Below, in pieces: positions 43,600 to 53,445 of a stretch of 64,000 nucleotides of DNA. Location of the stretch: assembly GCA_032717465.1 (NCBI GenBank), contig CM064683.1:38475542-38539541 (forward strand), given 5' to 3'. The notes under the pieces were generated by a model. The model ran no database searches, was not told the origin of the DNA, and worked only from the letters and a program-made list of their open reading frames with translations. How positions within the stretch are numbered: the stretch's first letter is position 1; each line of letters starts with the position of its first letter. The stretch is from Coenobita brevimanus (lineage: Eukaryota > Arthropoda > Malacostraca > Decapoda > Coenobitidae). Position numbers and translations under genes: made by a program.

Positions 43600-44115
43600 T
43601 AATGAGCCGCCCCCACAACACACGGGAAATTAGCCGCCCCCACAACACAAGAAATTAGCCGCTCCCACAACACACAAGAAATTAGCCGCTCCTCAAAACA
43701 CACAAGAAATTAGCCGCCCCCACAACACACAAGAAATTAGCCGCCCCCACAACACATATGAAATTAGCCGCTCCCACAACACACATGAAATTAGCCGCTC
43801 CCACAACACACAAGAAATTAGCCGCTCCTCACAACACACAAGAAATTAGCCGCCCCCACAACACACAAGAAATTAGCCGCCCCCACAACACATATGAAAT
43901 TAGCCGCCCCCACAACACACATGAAATTAGCCGCTCCCACAACACACGAAATTAGCCGCCCCCACAACACAAGAAATTAGCCGCTCCCACAACACACATG
44001 AAATTAGCCGCTCCCACAACACACGAGAAATTAGCCGCTCCCCACAACATATAAGAAATTAGCCGCCCCTACAACACACAAGGAATCAGCCGCCCCCCAC
44101 AACACACAAGGAATC
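43600..44115. repeat. 26-29-bp minisatellite, unit AAATTAGCCGCTCCCACAAC+ACACAAG
   Basis: About 19 units with CTCCC/CCCCC and ACAAG/ACATG variants. The last units degrade to GGAATCAGCCGCC and GGAATCACCCGG. The unit resembles the distal part of the flanking arm (ACTGAGCCGTTCCCGCAACACGTAAG, split as ACTGAGCCGTTCCC and GCAACACGTAAG). Confidence 0.93.
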
Positions 44116-44149
44116 ACCCGGGGAGTGGAAGTAGAGCGTTATGTGTGTA

Positions 44150-44222
44150 CCACCCTGCATTATCCCTTGCAGGCGTAGGGATCCGAGGCTAGGCTAGACT
44201 AATTAAGCCTTTAGTGACCGGA
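44150..44222 (-). mobile_element. SINE family S tail fragment
   Basis: GCATTATCCCTTGCAGGCGT then AGGGATCCGAGGCTAGGCTA. Same tail as 1640 and 5670. Confidence 0.45.
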
Positions 44223-44494
44223 AATTTACCTGTGCCGAGAAAAATCACCTGTCGTTAGCCAAAAGTAAAATTAATAAGTGGTCAGCCATTTTTTCTCAAT
44301 TATTCCAGATAGTTTTGTATCCTTCTATTTCCGATAACATTTTCATTTCTATTTTCATTTATTTATTCATTTATTTTTCTTTCAGGCGATCATTCAAGGT
44401 GACCCATACATTAAGCTCCTCCCTCCCTTCGCCAGGCCATTTCTTGTGTGTTGCGGGGACGGTTCACACATCAATGACTACCCAAAATCTTTAA

Positions 44495-44584
44495 TTCATT
44501 TCCTACTCCCACTGCCACACCCACGCCCACACCAGCACACTGAGCCGTTCCCGCAACACGTAAGACAGTGCCGGGTGAGGTTCA
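44495..44584 (+). repeat. right arm of second inverted repeat
   Basis: TTTCCTACTCCCACTGCCAC, ACCCACGCCCACACCAGCAC, ACTGAGCCGTTCCCGCAACA and CGTAAGACAGTGCCGGGTGA. A third, solo copy is at 54018-54105. Confidence 0.75.
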
Positions 44585-44757
44585 ATTGCTGATCTATTAA
44601 TGCATCACTGTATTTTGCTTGTAGTGGTTAGATACAGCCTAAAGTCACCCCTTTAATACAGATCTTTACTAAGGTGAATATAATGGTCTTAATATAGAAA
44701 ACAATGTACGGGCAATATTACTACTTTACTCCTGTAAGGTATCTTCTAATATACCGG

Positions 44758-44760
<3 letters not shown>

Positions 44761-44826
<66 letters not shown>

Positions 44827-44990
44827 GTGCAGCCGAAACTGGAAAAAGGATTTCGATGAAACTTGGCAGGATGGTTGGAACTGAGTCACAGATGGGCCAG
44901 TTTCAATTTCAGATCGATTGAAACTTTCCAAAGGGGTGTTTGACCGCCAATAAAATAATGTCCTCATTGGTATTAAATTATACATAAAAT
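44761..44990 (+). repeat. (GT)n with attached dispersed repeat R-like body
   Basis: (GT)n 44761-44825, then GCAGCCGAAACTGGAAAAAG, GATTTCGATGAAACTTGGCA and GTCACAGATGGGCCAG. Layout resembles family R: a microsatellite followed by a conserved GAT..GAAACTTGGC stretch. Confidence 0.6.
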
Positions 44991-44994
44991 GCGG

Positions 44995-45444
44995 CGGGTC
45001 ATTTCCATGGAGTTTCATGCGTCTCCGCAGGAACAAGTGCTCCTGTGTCGATGCAGTACGGTAGTCATTTTTGTTTGGAGGTTTTGAGCACAGCGAGGCG
45101 CGGTCAGGAAAATAGCTCTCATTTGAACAAAAACGCTAGTTCCATATTCAATTACCGCTACCAACAGTCGATAAAATTTAGCCTCGGAAAGAAGGTATTA
45201 TATATAGCTCCCAGTAACTCATTAACTGCTAGAGGTCCGTCCAGAGCTGAATATAAACATTAAATGGCAATAGAAATAAATGATTAATATATACCATTGG
45301 ATTGAAGGGATTATAGATGAACAGCCTACTCTTTTCCGGTATTATTGAAAAACCATGAATCACTACTGCAGAAAACATATATAAAAAAATATAATATAGT
45401 TTCATAAATCAAGGTTCTCTTACTGGGATACACAGTCACTTCTA

Positions 45445-45445
<1 letters not shown>
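44995..45445. other. unique sequence, no gene seen
   Basis: A 72-codon + frame (45045-45263) has no recognised domain. A possible acceptor GTCTCCGCAG at 45032 is not in its frame. No call made. Confidence 0.35.
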
Positions 45446-45448
<3 letters not shown>

Positions 45449-45489
<41 letters not shown>

Positions 45490-45548
45490 GCACACACACC
45501 GTTCTTGTCCGTTTAAGTGTGTAAGTCTGTCTCTATTTCCCTAACTGT

Positions 45549-45610
<62 letters not shown>
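45449..45610. repeat. (CA)n and (CT)n microsatellites
   Basis: CA 45449-45500 and CT 45551-45610. Confidence 0.95.
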
Positions 45611-45613
<3 letters not shown>

Positions 45614-45720
45614 TATCACCTGCCGTATTACCTAACCATATGCTAATGTGATAGATTTCCTGGACAAAACAACAAGTCACTTTAAGGCCACCTCATTTAC
45701 CCTACACGTCTCTTTGGCCT

Positions 45721-45721
<1 letters not shown>

Positions 45722-45769
<48 letters not shown>
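45722..45769. repeat. (GA)n microsatellite
   Basis: About 23 GA units. Confidence 0.95.
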
Positions 45770-45774
<5 letters not shown>

Positions 45775-45923
45775 CTTATACGGACCTTTTTTTTTTACAA
45801 ATATAAAAAAAAAATGCGACAGATACGCAACTCTTTTTCCTCCAATTCATTTTAAAAAAAACAAGAAAATGAAAAAAGAAAAAGAAAAAATCCATGACTT
45901 ATATTTCGCCATCTTCCTTCTTT

Positions 45924-46134
45924 CGCTCGTGGCGCAAGAAGACTCCCTAGCACCTCTTCCCTAGCGATTTATTTCCTGTATAGGGCTGGTGAATATCCTC
46001 TGGCACGTTATGTATGCAGAGTATGGCGGTGATTGAAGGATTTATGTAGCACAGAATAGGAGAGTAAGGTGTAATAAGCAAAATAAATCGCACAGGAAAA
46101 GGTATTAGGGAGCTTCCTTAACCGACGAGAATAT
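45924..46134. mobile_element. MITE family A copy
   Basis: Left CTCGTGGCGCAAGAAGACTC, CCTAGCACCTCTTCCCTAGC. Core CACGTTATGTATGCAGAGTA. Right GCAAAATAAATCGCACAGGA, AAAGGTATTAGGGAGCTTCC and AACCGACGAGAATAT. Shares the CACAGG variant with the 38186 copy. Confidence 0.72.
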
Positions 46135-46216
46135 GGGCCTGTCTCTTGTGATCAATTTTAAGGGTAGAAAGGTAGACGGGGAGTAGACAGAGAATGGCAC
46201 TTCTTAAATTTCGCTC

Positions 46217-46414
46217 TACTCTTGTCACTCTAACTTGGTCTAAAATCTTAAATGTTGAGTTCTAAAACGAGATTAAAACTAAAATATGGCACTAGTCACG
46301 CAGAAGTGCTACGGAAATATGTAGAGCCGTAGCAGTGCCCTTTTCTGCCAGTGACTTACGTGAAATAAGCTGCAAAAGGACGAAAATCTGCGCCAATGTA
46401 CGGTGAAAGGACTA
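46217..46414 (-). mobile_element. MITE family B, minus copy of a head-to-head pair
   Basis: TACTCTTGTCACTCTAACTT at its left. AAATATGGCACTAGTCACGC and AATAAGCTGCAAAAGGACGA inside. Right terminus CGCCAATGTACGGTGAAAGG then ACTATAG. Confidence 0.65.
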
Positions 46415-46496
46415 TAGCTTATTCGCGCGCCGAACTGAACTCTAATACGCGCCGTCTCCTTCGCTATGCTAGGGGCGTCTCGTGCAATGGCCGCTA

Positions 46497-46708
46497 TACT
46501 TCTTTCACCTTAACTTGGCCCGGATTTTCGTCCTTTTGTGACTTAATTTGCGTAGCTCAGTGGCTGAAAATGATAATACGACGGCTCTACATCCTTTCCA
46601 CTGCACTTCTTCGTGACCAGCATCGTATTCTTCCACTAACCTACCGCTACAACTAAGCATTCAAGACGGAGGGATGGCAATTTTAGGCCAACTTAAGGTG
46701 AACCAGTA
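46497..46708 (+). mobile_element. MITE family B, plus copy of the pair
   Basis: TACTTCTTTCACCTTAACTT, GGCCCGGATTTTCGTCC .. CTACATCCTTTCCACTGCAC .. GGCCAACTTAAGGTGAACCA then GTA. 82 bp separates it from the inverted copy at 46217. Confidence 0.7.
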
Positions 46709-46772
46709 CAAAGGAAAAGAGCGCAAAGGAAAGCAAACAGAAAAAATGGGTGGGTTTCCGTAGAAGTTAGCT

Positions 46773-46775
<3 letters not shown>

Positions 46776-46832
<57 letters not shown>
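46776..46832. repeat. (GT)n microsatellite
   Basis: About 28 GT units. Confidence 0.96.
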
Positions 46833-46833
<1 letters not shown>

Positions 46834-46874
46834 ACAGCTCAGCACCTACCCCAGATTACGTCACCCAGCCACAG

Positions 46875-47085
46875 TCAGGGGTGAGGGGGGAGAAAAGGGG
46901 GAAGTAGGGGGTGACGGGAGGGAGGGAGATGGAAGGGTGGATGGGAGAGGCTAGGGGATAGGGGAGGATAGAGGGGGAGGAGTTTGGGGGGGCCTGACGT
47001 CGCACTATCTGTCACCCTGTCCTTTCTATCCCTTTTTTTGCCCCCCCTTCCCCGCCCCCACCCACCCAACACCCACACCCCGATA
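46875..47085. repeat. G-rich purine block then C-rich block
   Basis: GGGG-rich purine sequence 46875-46992, then CCCC-rich pyrimidine sequence 47030-47080. Compositional only. Confidence 0.7.
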
Positions 47086-47215
47086 GGAAAGTGAAACCCA
47101 GGCTACACTGCGACGGTACACCCAACACTTTATACAAAACTACAGAGGAAAAGTAAAAAAAAGTATATTATCTATTTACCTATCTGCCTTTCTGTCTATC
47201 TATGTATCTATTTAA

Positions 47216-47345
<130 letters not shown>

Positions 47346-47429
47346 AAATCAGTGACACAGGCAAAAAAATAAACAATAAATGCGAACAGCTTAACAGAAA
47401 TACAACAGACAATTTATTAAACAAATTAA

Positions 47430-47965
47430 ATAAACTGGGAGCTATCCAGTGAGCCTGAATATTGCTCAGCCTTGTGGCATGAATGTGGAGAGGTTGCATT
47501 AACACAACTAGACAAAATTCAGAACAAAGTTGTTGGAATTATTAACAACCCTGCCATTACAAATAAACTACCTCCCCTACAAGTAAGAAGGAATGTTGCC
47601 TCCCTTGCATTATTTTACAGATATTTTCATGACAAATGCTCAGACGAAGTTGCGTCCATGGTGCCACCTCTCCATGCCTTCCCTCGTGCTACACGGGCAT
47701 CTGGTAGCGCTCATGACTGGAATGTCACTCAGCCATATTGCAGAACTTCCGCCTATCAGAATTCTTTCATTCTCCGAACTGCATCTCTCTGGAACTCGCT
47801 TCCCCGGAGTTGTTTCCCTCCAAACTTCAACCCACAACTGTTCAAGTCTAACTGTCGCAGATATTTTATGAACGGAGGACACCAGTAATCTGGTGTATGG
47901 ATTAGTTTTTTATTCATTTGTTTTTCCTTCCCCTGTTCCGTTATTTAAAACCAAAAAAAAAAAGG
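47430..47965 (+). mobile_element. non-LTR retrotransposon (LINE) ORF2 C-terminus, 5'-truncated, with 3' UTR and poly(A)
   Basis: The frame stays open from 47430 to TAA at 47886-47888 and has no start of its own. Residues read EYCSALWHECGEVALTQLDK, then IQNKVVGIINN, then SLALFYRYFHDKCSDEV, then RTSAYQNSFILRTASLWNSL and FNPQLFKSNCRRYF. This order (EY..S.WH..LD.IQNK, ASL..FYRYF, SF..R....WN.LP, FK....R) is the familiar region after the catalytic reverse-transcriptase domain in Jockey/CR1-like LINEs. YADD and the endonuclease are absent, so it cannot encode an active enzyme. After the stop come about 60 bp of T-rich 3' UTR and an A run at 47950-47962. The intact frame suggests a fairly recent insertion. 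Confidence 0.8.
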
Positions 47966-48119
47966 AAGATAATTATATACTGATATAGGTCAACAAAGGC
48001 TATGTAAACTCAGAAAGAGGAACATTTGCTTAAACACAACGGCGTCCTCTACCCTGGAAACCACCAAACGTGTCTATCTAAATCGGGGAAACCTCTCGTA
48101 GTGAACAGAGTAAAGACAA

Positions 48120-48168
48120 CCTCCAATAACCTCCATTAACCTCCAATAACCTCCTTTAAACCTCCTCA
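48120..48168. repeat. short CCTCCAATAA minisatellite
   Basis: CCTCCAATAA / CCTCCATTAA / CCTCCAATAA / CCTCCTTTAAA, four units of 10-11 bp. Confidence 0.8.
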
Positions 48169-48511
48169 TTATAACAACGACCTATTTTGTTTATATTCTG
48201 GCCAATGTAGACGATTTTAATGCGGTTCTAGAAAGGCCTCCCAAATTTAAATGATTTGAAAAAAGAATCCAAATTTCCTTTCAGAACTTTCTTTTTTTCT
48301 TACTCCGTTCTTCCTGCCACCGGACGAGGTTTATTTATATAACCCCTTCACTACGAGGATGCGTTTCTTAGTTTATTCTTGCTGTCATCATTCATTTCTA
48401 CTCAGCTTATCGGGAAGTATCAAACTGGAGAGGTGAGAAACTAGCCTTCACTAACCCCATTCAATGTCTGAGTGGCTCTCCAAGGTGACATAATTAACCC
48501 GGAGAGTGACA

Positions 48512-48625
48512 GAATGAAATGGAAAATAAATCGCTGAATTGAGGAGGTTGAGAATTTAGAACTTTGATAGAGTGAAATGGAAAATAAATCGCTGAATTGA
48601 GGAGGCTCAGAATTCAGAATTGAAT
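48512..48625. repeat. 58-bp tandem duplication
   Basis: GAAATGGAAAATAAATCGCT plus GAATTGAGGAGG occurs twice, 58 bp apart. It contains the family A word AAATAAATCGCT. Confidence 0.8.
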
Positions 48626-48650
48626 AAGTTAGAAGTATCTCCTAGAACAG

Positions 48651-48862
48651 AATTTTCGTCTGCTAAGGAAGCTCCCTAACTCCTTTTCCTAAGTGATTTA
48701 TTTTGCATATGGCACCTAAATTTTCCTTTCATGCTATCTACACCTTTTTAATATCAACGCAGACTGCAGACATTGCACACAAGACGATACTAACATGCCA
48801 TATTCAGAAATAAACCGGTGAAGAAAAGGTGCTAGGGAGTTTCCGCAATGTACGAAAATACG
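48651..48862. mobile_element. MITE family A copy, second core subtype
   Basis: Left TTTTCGTCTGCTAAGGAAGC, TCCCTAACTCCTTTTCC. Core ACCTTTTTAATATCAACGCA (compare 14540). Right AATAAACCGGTGAAGAAAAG, GTGCTAGGGAGTTTCC and GTACGAAAATAC. Confidence 0.7.
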
Positions 48863-48869
48863 GGCACAA

Positions 48870-48958
48870 AAACCTCTTCAGTACGATTTTTGTTTATTCT
48901 AGGTACCGCCAGAAAACCAATTTTTATTTCTGGAAGGCTTCTCGGACTGAAGGGGTTA
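48870..48958. mobile_element. short TTAA-associated MITE-like element
   Basis: CCTCTTCAGTACGATTTTTG at the left and CTCGGACTGAAGGGGTTAAA at the right are inverted (CTTCAGT..CGA / TCGGACTGAAG). A GGGGTTAA outer end is compatible with piggyBac-like TTAA targeting. About 90 bp. Confidence 0.45.
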
Positions 48959-49002
48959 AAATTATTAAAAAGATAATAAAAAACAATGAAAAGTAATGGA
49001 CA

Positions 49003-49035
49003 AGGAAATAAATAAATAAATAAATAAATAAATAA
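49003..49035. repeat. (AAAT)n microsatellite
   Basis: Eight AAAT units. Confidence 0.93.
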
Positions 49036-49319
49036 GCTTAAATTTCACAGGTAAGCTCAGGTGAGGTTAATCTGACAGGTAAACTATTATACATTTAAAA
49101 CTTTCCTCCCCCCCACACCTGCCCCCTTATCCCACTCCCTACTCCCCTCTTCCTCCTCCTTCCTGCTCTCCCTTTCACTCCATTCTGTTTATTTACCCCC
49201 CTCCCCCCCCCTCTCTCTCTCTCGTCGACCCTAATGCATTGATACCTTTGGCCTTTCTGTCCCTCACCACATAAAATAAATCTTTTCTACCTCCATATCT
49301 CTTGCCAACGAAACAGATA

Positions 49320-49320
49320 G

Positions 49321-49402
<82 letters not shown>
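49320..49402. repeat. (CT)n microsatellite
   Basis: About 40 CT units. A shorter CT run follows C-rich sequence at 49200-49223. Confidence 0.96.
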
Positions 49403-49405
<3 letters not shown>

Positions 49406-49429
49406 CTTACCTGCGTCACCTGTTTAATG

Positions 49430-49840
49430 TCACTTTATCACCTTAACTACCTTCCTGCCTACCTCCCTATCAATTTACCTATCTTTGCGACCTACAATAT
49501 GACTCCGTACCACTCTGCCTACACACTTAACTCCCTCACTACCTCTCAGACTGCCTACCTACTTACCTACCTACCTACCTTCCTACTTACCTGTCTGCCT
49601 GCTTACATGCCTTTCCCTGTAATTTATGCTATGGTTCATCATCACTCTACCTACCAATCTACCTCCAACTCTACCTGCCTGCCTGTCTCTGTAATTTATG
49701 CTATGGTTCATTATCACTCTACCTGCCAATCTACCTCCATCTCTACCTACCTGACTGTCTCTGTAATTTATGCTATGGTTCATTATCACTCTACCTACCA
49801 ATCTACCTGCCTCTCTACCTGCCTGCCTGCCTGTCTTCCT
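49430..49840. repeat. CTAC/CTGC tetranucleotides and a 75-80-bp triplicated unit
   Basis: CTACCTGCCT-type units surround three copies of CTGTAATTTATGCTATGGTT, each followed by CATCATCACTCTACC or CATTATCACTCTACC, at about 49616, 49690 and 49760. Confidence 0.85.
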
Positions 49841-49964
49841 GGTGTGAGGTGTGAGCAGCAGTCTACCTTTCCTCACTGGGTGTTTTTTTCCTCACCTGCT
49901 TAGCACCTGAAGCAAATACCACGAGAGGTGTACTGTGTGTTCCCTCCTGCCCCTTCACCCCTTG

Positions 49965-50200
49965 CCCTATCCCCACACCCATACCCATACCCACACCCAT
50001 ACCCACACCCACACCCACACTTATACCCACATCCACACCCACGCCCTCACATACACTCTCTCTTTTATTTAATATCTAAAGCATGTATCACAGTGTGGGT
50101 GTTGTGTCCACACCCTCTTGACTCGCACCACACCCACCACACCCACACCCACACCCACACTTCCCTTACATTTACACCTACCCACTTACACCAACACTCA
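49965..50200. repeat. ACCCACACCCATACCC degenerate minisatellite
   Basis: Two blocks (49965-50050, 50125-50170) of hexanucleotide-like CCCACA/CCCATA units. A ~230-bp duplication is visible: AAATACCACG.GA.AGGTGT.. at 49915 and 50220. Confidence 0.8.
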
Positions 50201-50281
50201 CCTGGCTGACACCCAAAGGAAATACCACGCGAAAGGTGTTGTGTGTCCACCCCCAACACCATACCCACATCTACACTTACC

Positions 50282-50283
<2 letters not shown>

Positions 50284-50327
<44 letters not shown>

Positions 50328-50328
50328 C
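50284..50328. repeat. (CA)n microsatellite
   Basis: About 22 CA units. Confidence 0.95.
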
Positions 50329-50639
50329 ACACACACCCTTAAAAAAGAAACTTCGTTGTTTTTAATGCCACAAAGAAGTCAGCGAGCGCGAATTTGTGGG
50401 TGACGTGTGTGTGGCATATTTAACTGGTCTGACTTTTGAACGGTTTTCCTTTTATCGGGTTTTTCTTGCTCTCTAACTCAACGTCACTCCATCTTTAGGA
50501 GGGAGAGGAAGTGATAGATGATGATGATGATGACGAAAACCTCAATTCATTCATTTTTCGACTCATCGTAATCTTCCACATAACTCTCCCCTTACCCTCA
50601 ACAACACACAATCCAATCCTTCATTATCTCTCAGCATCC

Positions 50640-50880
50640 CTGGTGTCGTTTTCTCGTGATGCATCATGAAAAATTACATTATTCCCACTGTAAAATCCGC
50701 TTCTCAGAGACTGGGTGCGCTAAACAGACTCCGCACCTTCTTTTCATCTGCACAGCTGCTGACTATGTACAAGAGGTCTTATTCGCCCATATGTGGAGTC
50801 CAGTTCTTCGAAGGAGAGTGGAATCCAAGGCTTTTCGTCTCAGCACTTCCTCCCCTCTTGCTAACTCCCTCTAAATTCTC
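50640..50880 (+). pseudogene. non-LTR retrotransposon reverse-transcriptase C-terminal remnant, frameshifted
   Basis: One frame reads KSASQRLGALNRLRTFFSSA then QLLTMYKRSYSPICG. A second frame continues VESKAFRLSTSSPLANSL. The order KSAS..LG.L.R.R.FFS..QLLT.YK ... RVESKAFRL...PLANSL is the thumb-side region of Jockey/CR1-like LINE ORF2. It overlaps the segment just upstream of the 47430 fragment. The frame switch around 50790 and a stop near the start show decay. It is then interrupted by (CT)n at 50894. Confidence 0.65.
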
Positions 50881-50891
50881 TTTCTTCGCTG

Positions 50892-50893
<2 letters not shown>

Positions 50894-50940
<47 letters not shown>
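50894..50940. repeat. (CT)n microsatellite
   Basis: About 23 CT units. Confidence 0.95.
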
Positions 50941-50942
<2 letters not shown>

Positions 50943-51206
50943 GGCTCTCTCAGTGTTCAATATCTTCTGAATTCTTTGCATGTACTCATCTCCCACCATG
51001 ACGGTAACGCAGCACCCGTCTTTCTAAAAACTTACAACCCTATTCCGTCTAGTGCTCTGACGCAAAGATTAACCAATATCCCGAGTCCTTTAATTATACA
51101 ACAGGTCAGCTATGGTCTGCTATGGCACTTTCTTCAAATTGTCTTCCCCTCTGTCTTTAATCCTGTCGTTTTACACAAAAACAAAAGTACAACCCGGTAG
51201 GCGAAG

Positions 51207-51449
51207 ATGGCCAGCTCTAAGAGGACCAAGCTTTGTCAGCGACTGGAAGTGAATGTCGGTATGAAAAGCCACTCCTGTATGGCGGTACCGAAAGACAACA
51301 TCCCGCCCAAAAGAATGGAGGTACTTCGGTGCAACATTCCACCCAAGAACCACGGCCCTGGCTTCATAATCTTCGGAGTCTTAGCATTTTGCGCGAGCAT
51401 AGTCGTGATTTTAGCTATTTTCACCGTTTTTCCATTTGCTTACCTGTGA
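51207..51449 (+). CDS. small ORF with C-terminal transmembrane segment, unknown
   Basis: 80 codons from ATG in a fair start context (GCGAAGATGGCC) to TGA. The N-terminal half is basic (MASSKRTKLCQRLEV) with Cys at 10, 24 and 43. Residues about 53-80 form a strongly hydrophobic stretch (FIIFGVLAFCASIVVILAIF) with no charged residue, typical of one membrane helix at the extreme C-terminus. IPPK occurs twice (residues 32-35 and 44-47). No family is recognised. Surrounding sequence is non-coding and partly repeat-like, so it may be a chance frame or part of a decayed element. Confidence 0.25.
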   Translation: MASSKRTKLCQRLEVNVGMKSHSCMAVPKDNIPPKRMEVLRCNIPPKNHGPGFIIFGVLAFCASIVVILAIFTVFPFAYL

Positions 51450-51960
51450 CCCTTGACCTGGCCAATGTGACACACAGGTGTACAGAGAAAGTTCTGGTAC
51501 ATCAGTTTCTATAAGCATGCAAAGTTTAATTCAATTCCATCGAGTCACTAGGTGGATATTTTTGAAAACCAGTACTGGTTGCTGAGGACGCTGAGGCCAA
51601 TCTTCACAAGGCTGTCACTTGAGAACTAGAGAGAGGGGAAATGGATGGTAAACTTTCGATAAGGAATGACCTCAAGATTACGCCTTAAGAAGTCAGAGCT
51701 CTCTACGCCCATTAGTAATGCTTCTACAGGCCAACACGTGAAAAGTACGAAAAAAGCGGGTGTTCCGCTGTTTTAACGACCAGGAAACGAATAGCTGCCT
51801 AGCAACCGAAACCTTGCTGACACAACGAGGTCATAGGCTGGTCACTGTGTCTAAGTTTGGTCGGAATCGGCTAGTTCTGAAGGGCTAGTTCTGAAGGGTA
51901 GAACTGCCTGCCACAGTTATAAAAGAAAGACCAAAAGAAAGAACCAAGCAAGAAAACACG
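51450..51960. repeat. R-like dispersed sequence
   Basis: Words such as AAGTTTGGTCGGAATCGGCT and a local TAGTTCTGAAGGGCTAGTTCTGAAGGG-type duplication (split here by overlap) resemble the body style of family R. No gene seen. Confidence 0.35.
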
Positions 51961-52199
51961 ACTACCAATAAGGGCAGCATGAGCTTGCCATAAATGGTGT
52001 TAGTGATCGATATACCACACATCTGAAAATTTTCTGAATGTGTACTCGGATAAGCCAAGTTCGGCTACTGTCTTTGCAGAGTCGGGGTTGGTGGTTGCGT
52101 TCCCCTCGCCACACTACTTTGCGTGGTGCCCTTTGCCTCCTTAACACTGTATCTAGATATATACGATATTTCATAACTAGAGCTAGAAAACTGTAGATA

Positions 52200-52430
52200 A
52201 TTAGGGTGTCAGGATGGGTGGCTGTATCCCCTCTCCGAAACGCCAAGCATAGTTCCTGTGGCGTCTACAACTTAACTGAGTCTGCAAGTCTAGCATACCC
52301 ATAACTTCCATTCCTTAATCTTCAAATCTGTGCATATTTTCTTGGTGGGTTCAGACTGGGTGTCAGGGGCTGTCCCTCCTCCCCTGAACGCCCAAGCATA
52401 GTCTCCCAGGTACAGGTTAATTCTTTCACA
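52200..52430. repeat. imperfect duplication, about 160-bp period
   Basis: GGGTGTCAGGATGGGTGGCT..ACGCCAAGCATAGTTCC is echoed by GGGTGTCAGGGGCTGTCCCT..ACGCCCAAGCATAGTCTCC. Confidence 0.5.
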
Positions 52431-52753
52431 CCTGTCTTTCTCTCTCTCTCTCTCTCTTTTTTATCCCCAATACTAGGTCGGGGTCGGGCGCTAAGTCTCC
52501 TCCTTTGAACCCCGCTCGGTGTACCTACTATGCTGGTGATCCTTCTGTGGGAAATATCTACACCCATGTATATATTCTACATTGTACCTTGAAAACTGTT
52601 GGCATGCATAGCGGAAAAAAAACAGACCGTGAATTTTTAGACAGATACATTAATATTTACAGATCAATGGATAATATAATACAAACACTCACATTCACCT
52701 AACTTACATGTACGCAGCAATGACGCTATAAGTATACATTACCTGATTGCTAG

Positions 52754-52995
52754 GTGTGCAAAGTGGACGGGGCTGTGCAACGGGAGGCAACCCCTACAAT
52801 GCAACTGCAACCTTAACTGCAACCTTAGATGATCAAGAGCTTCAGGTCGAGTCACACCCGTCTCTCCCCCCCCCACTTCACGCCACCCACCCCTCCTCCT
52901 TGACCCCCCCTACCTCCCCGGCCATCATCGAGGTGAAGAGGCTGGGGCTGGTGAGGTGCGAACACAGAAATTTACGAGTCTCCCAGCGCACGCAG
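52754..52995 (+). CDS. candidate internal exon, product not recognised
   Basis: Bounded by an acceptor-like ATTGCTAG upstream of 52754 (pyrimidine tract weak) and a good donor CGCAG|GTATGT at 52996. The frame through the exon is open. It begins at phase 1 and ends at phase 0, coding about 80 residues: VQSGRGCATGGNPYNATATL, then LDDQELQVESHPS, a Pro/His/Thr-rich linker, then IIEVKRLGLVRCEHRNLRVS and QRTQ. An N-glycosylation sequon (NAT) and two cysteines suggest an extracellular or lumenal domain. No family could be named. Sequence is of ordinary complexity except the linker. The next candidate exon in the same orientation and phase is at 55877. Confidence 0.38.
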
Positions 52996-53061
52996 GTATG
53001 TTTTTGTCGTTGCTGTTTGTTAGTCAAGGTAAAGGTGGGGGTGGGGCGCTCAAATGTAGCA

Positions 53062-53206
<145 letters not shown>

Positions 53207-53298
53207 GCTTTGTTTTAACCCATTCACCACGAGGACGTATTCTAAACTTCCTTCCTATTAGCACCTGCCGACCTTACTCACCTGAGGGGTGCTAGAGA

Positions 53299-53445
53299 GG
53301 GAGCCTTCACGTGGTGGCACCGATATAACTGTGTGGCTCAACATTCTGCTTCCACTACTTCCCTATTCCCTGAAAGGAGGATGGTGGAGACGGACAACCT
53401 AAGCCAGAAATATAATGGGTTCACGTTTCAAATGAACCTGACGCA
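53299..53445 (+). repeat. dispersed repeat F
   Basis: GAGGGAGCCTTCACGTGGTG, GCACCGATATAACTG, CCCTGAAAGGAGGATGGTGG and GGGTTCACGTTTCAAATGAA. The clearest F copy. Confidence 0.6.

Noticed and set aside
43600..44115. CRISPR-like array of 27-29-bp units
   Set aside because: Successive units adjoin directly, without spacers, and the unit derives from a dispersed-repeat end.
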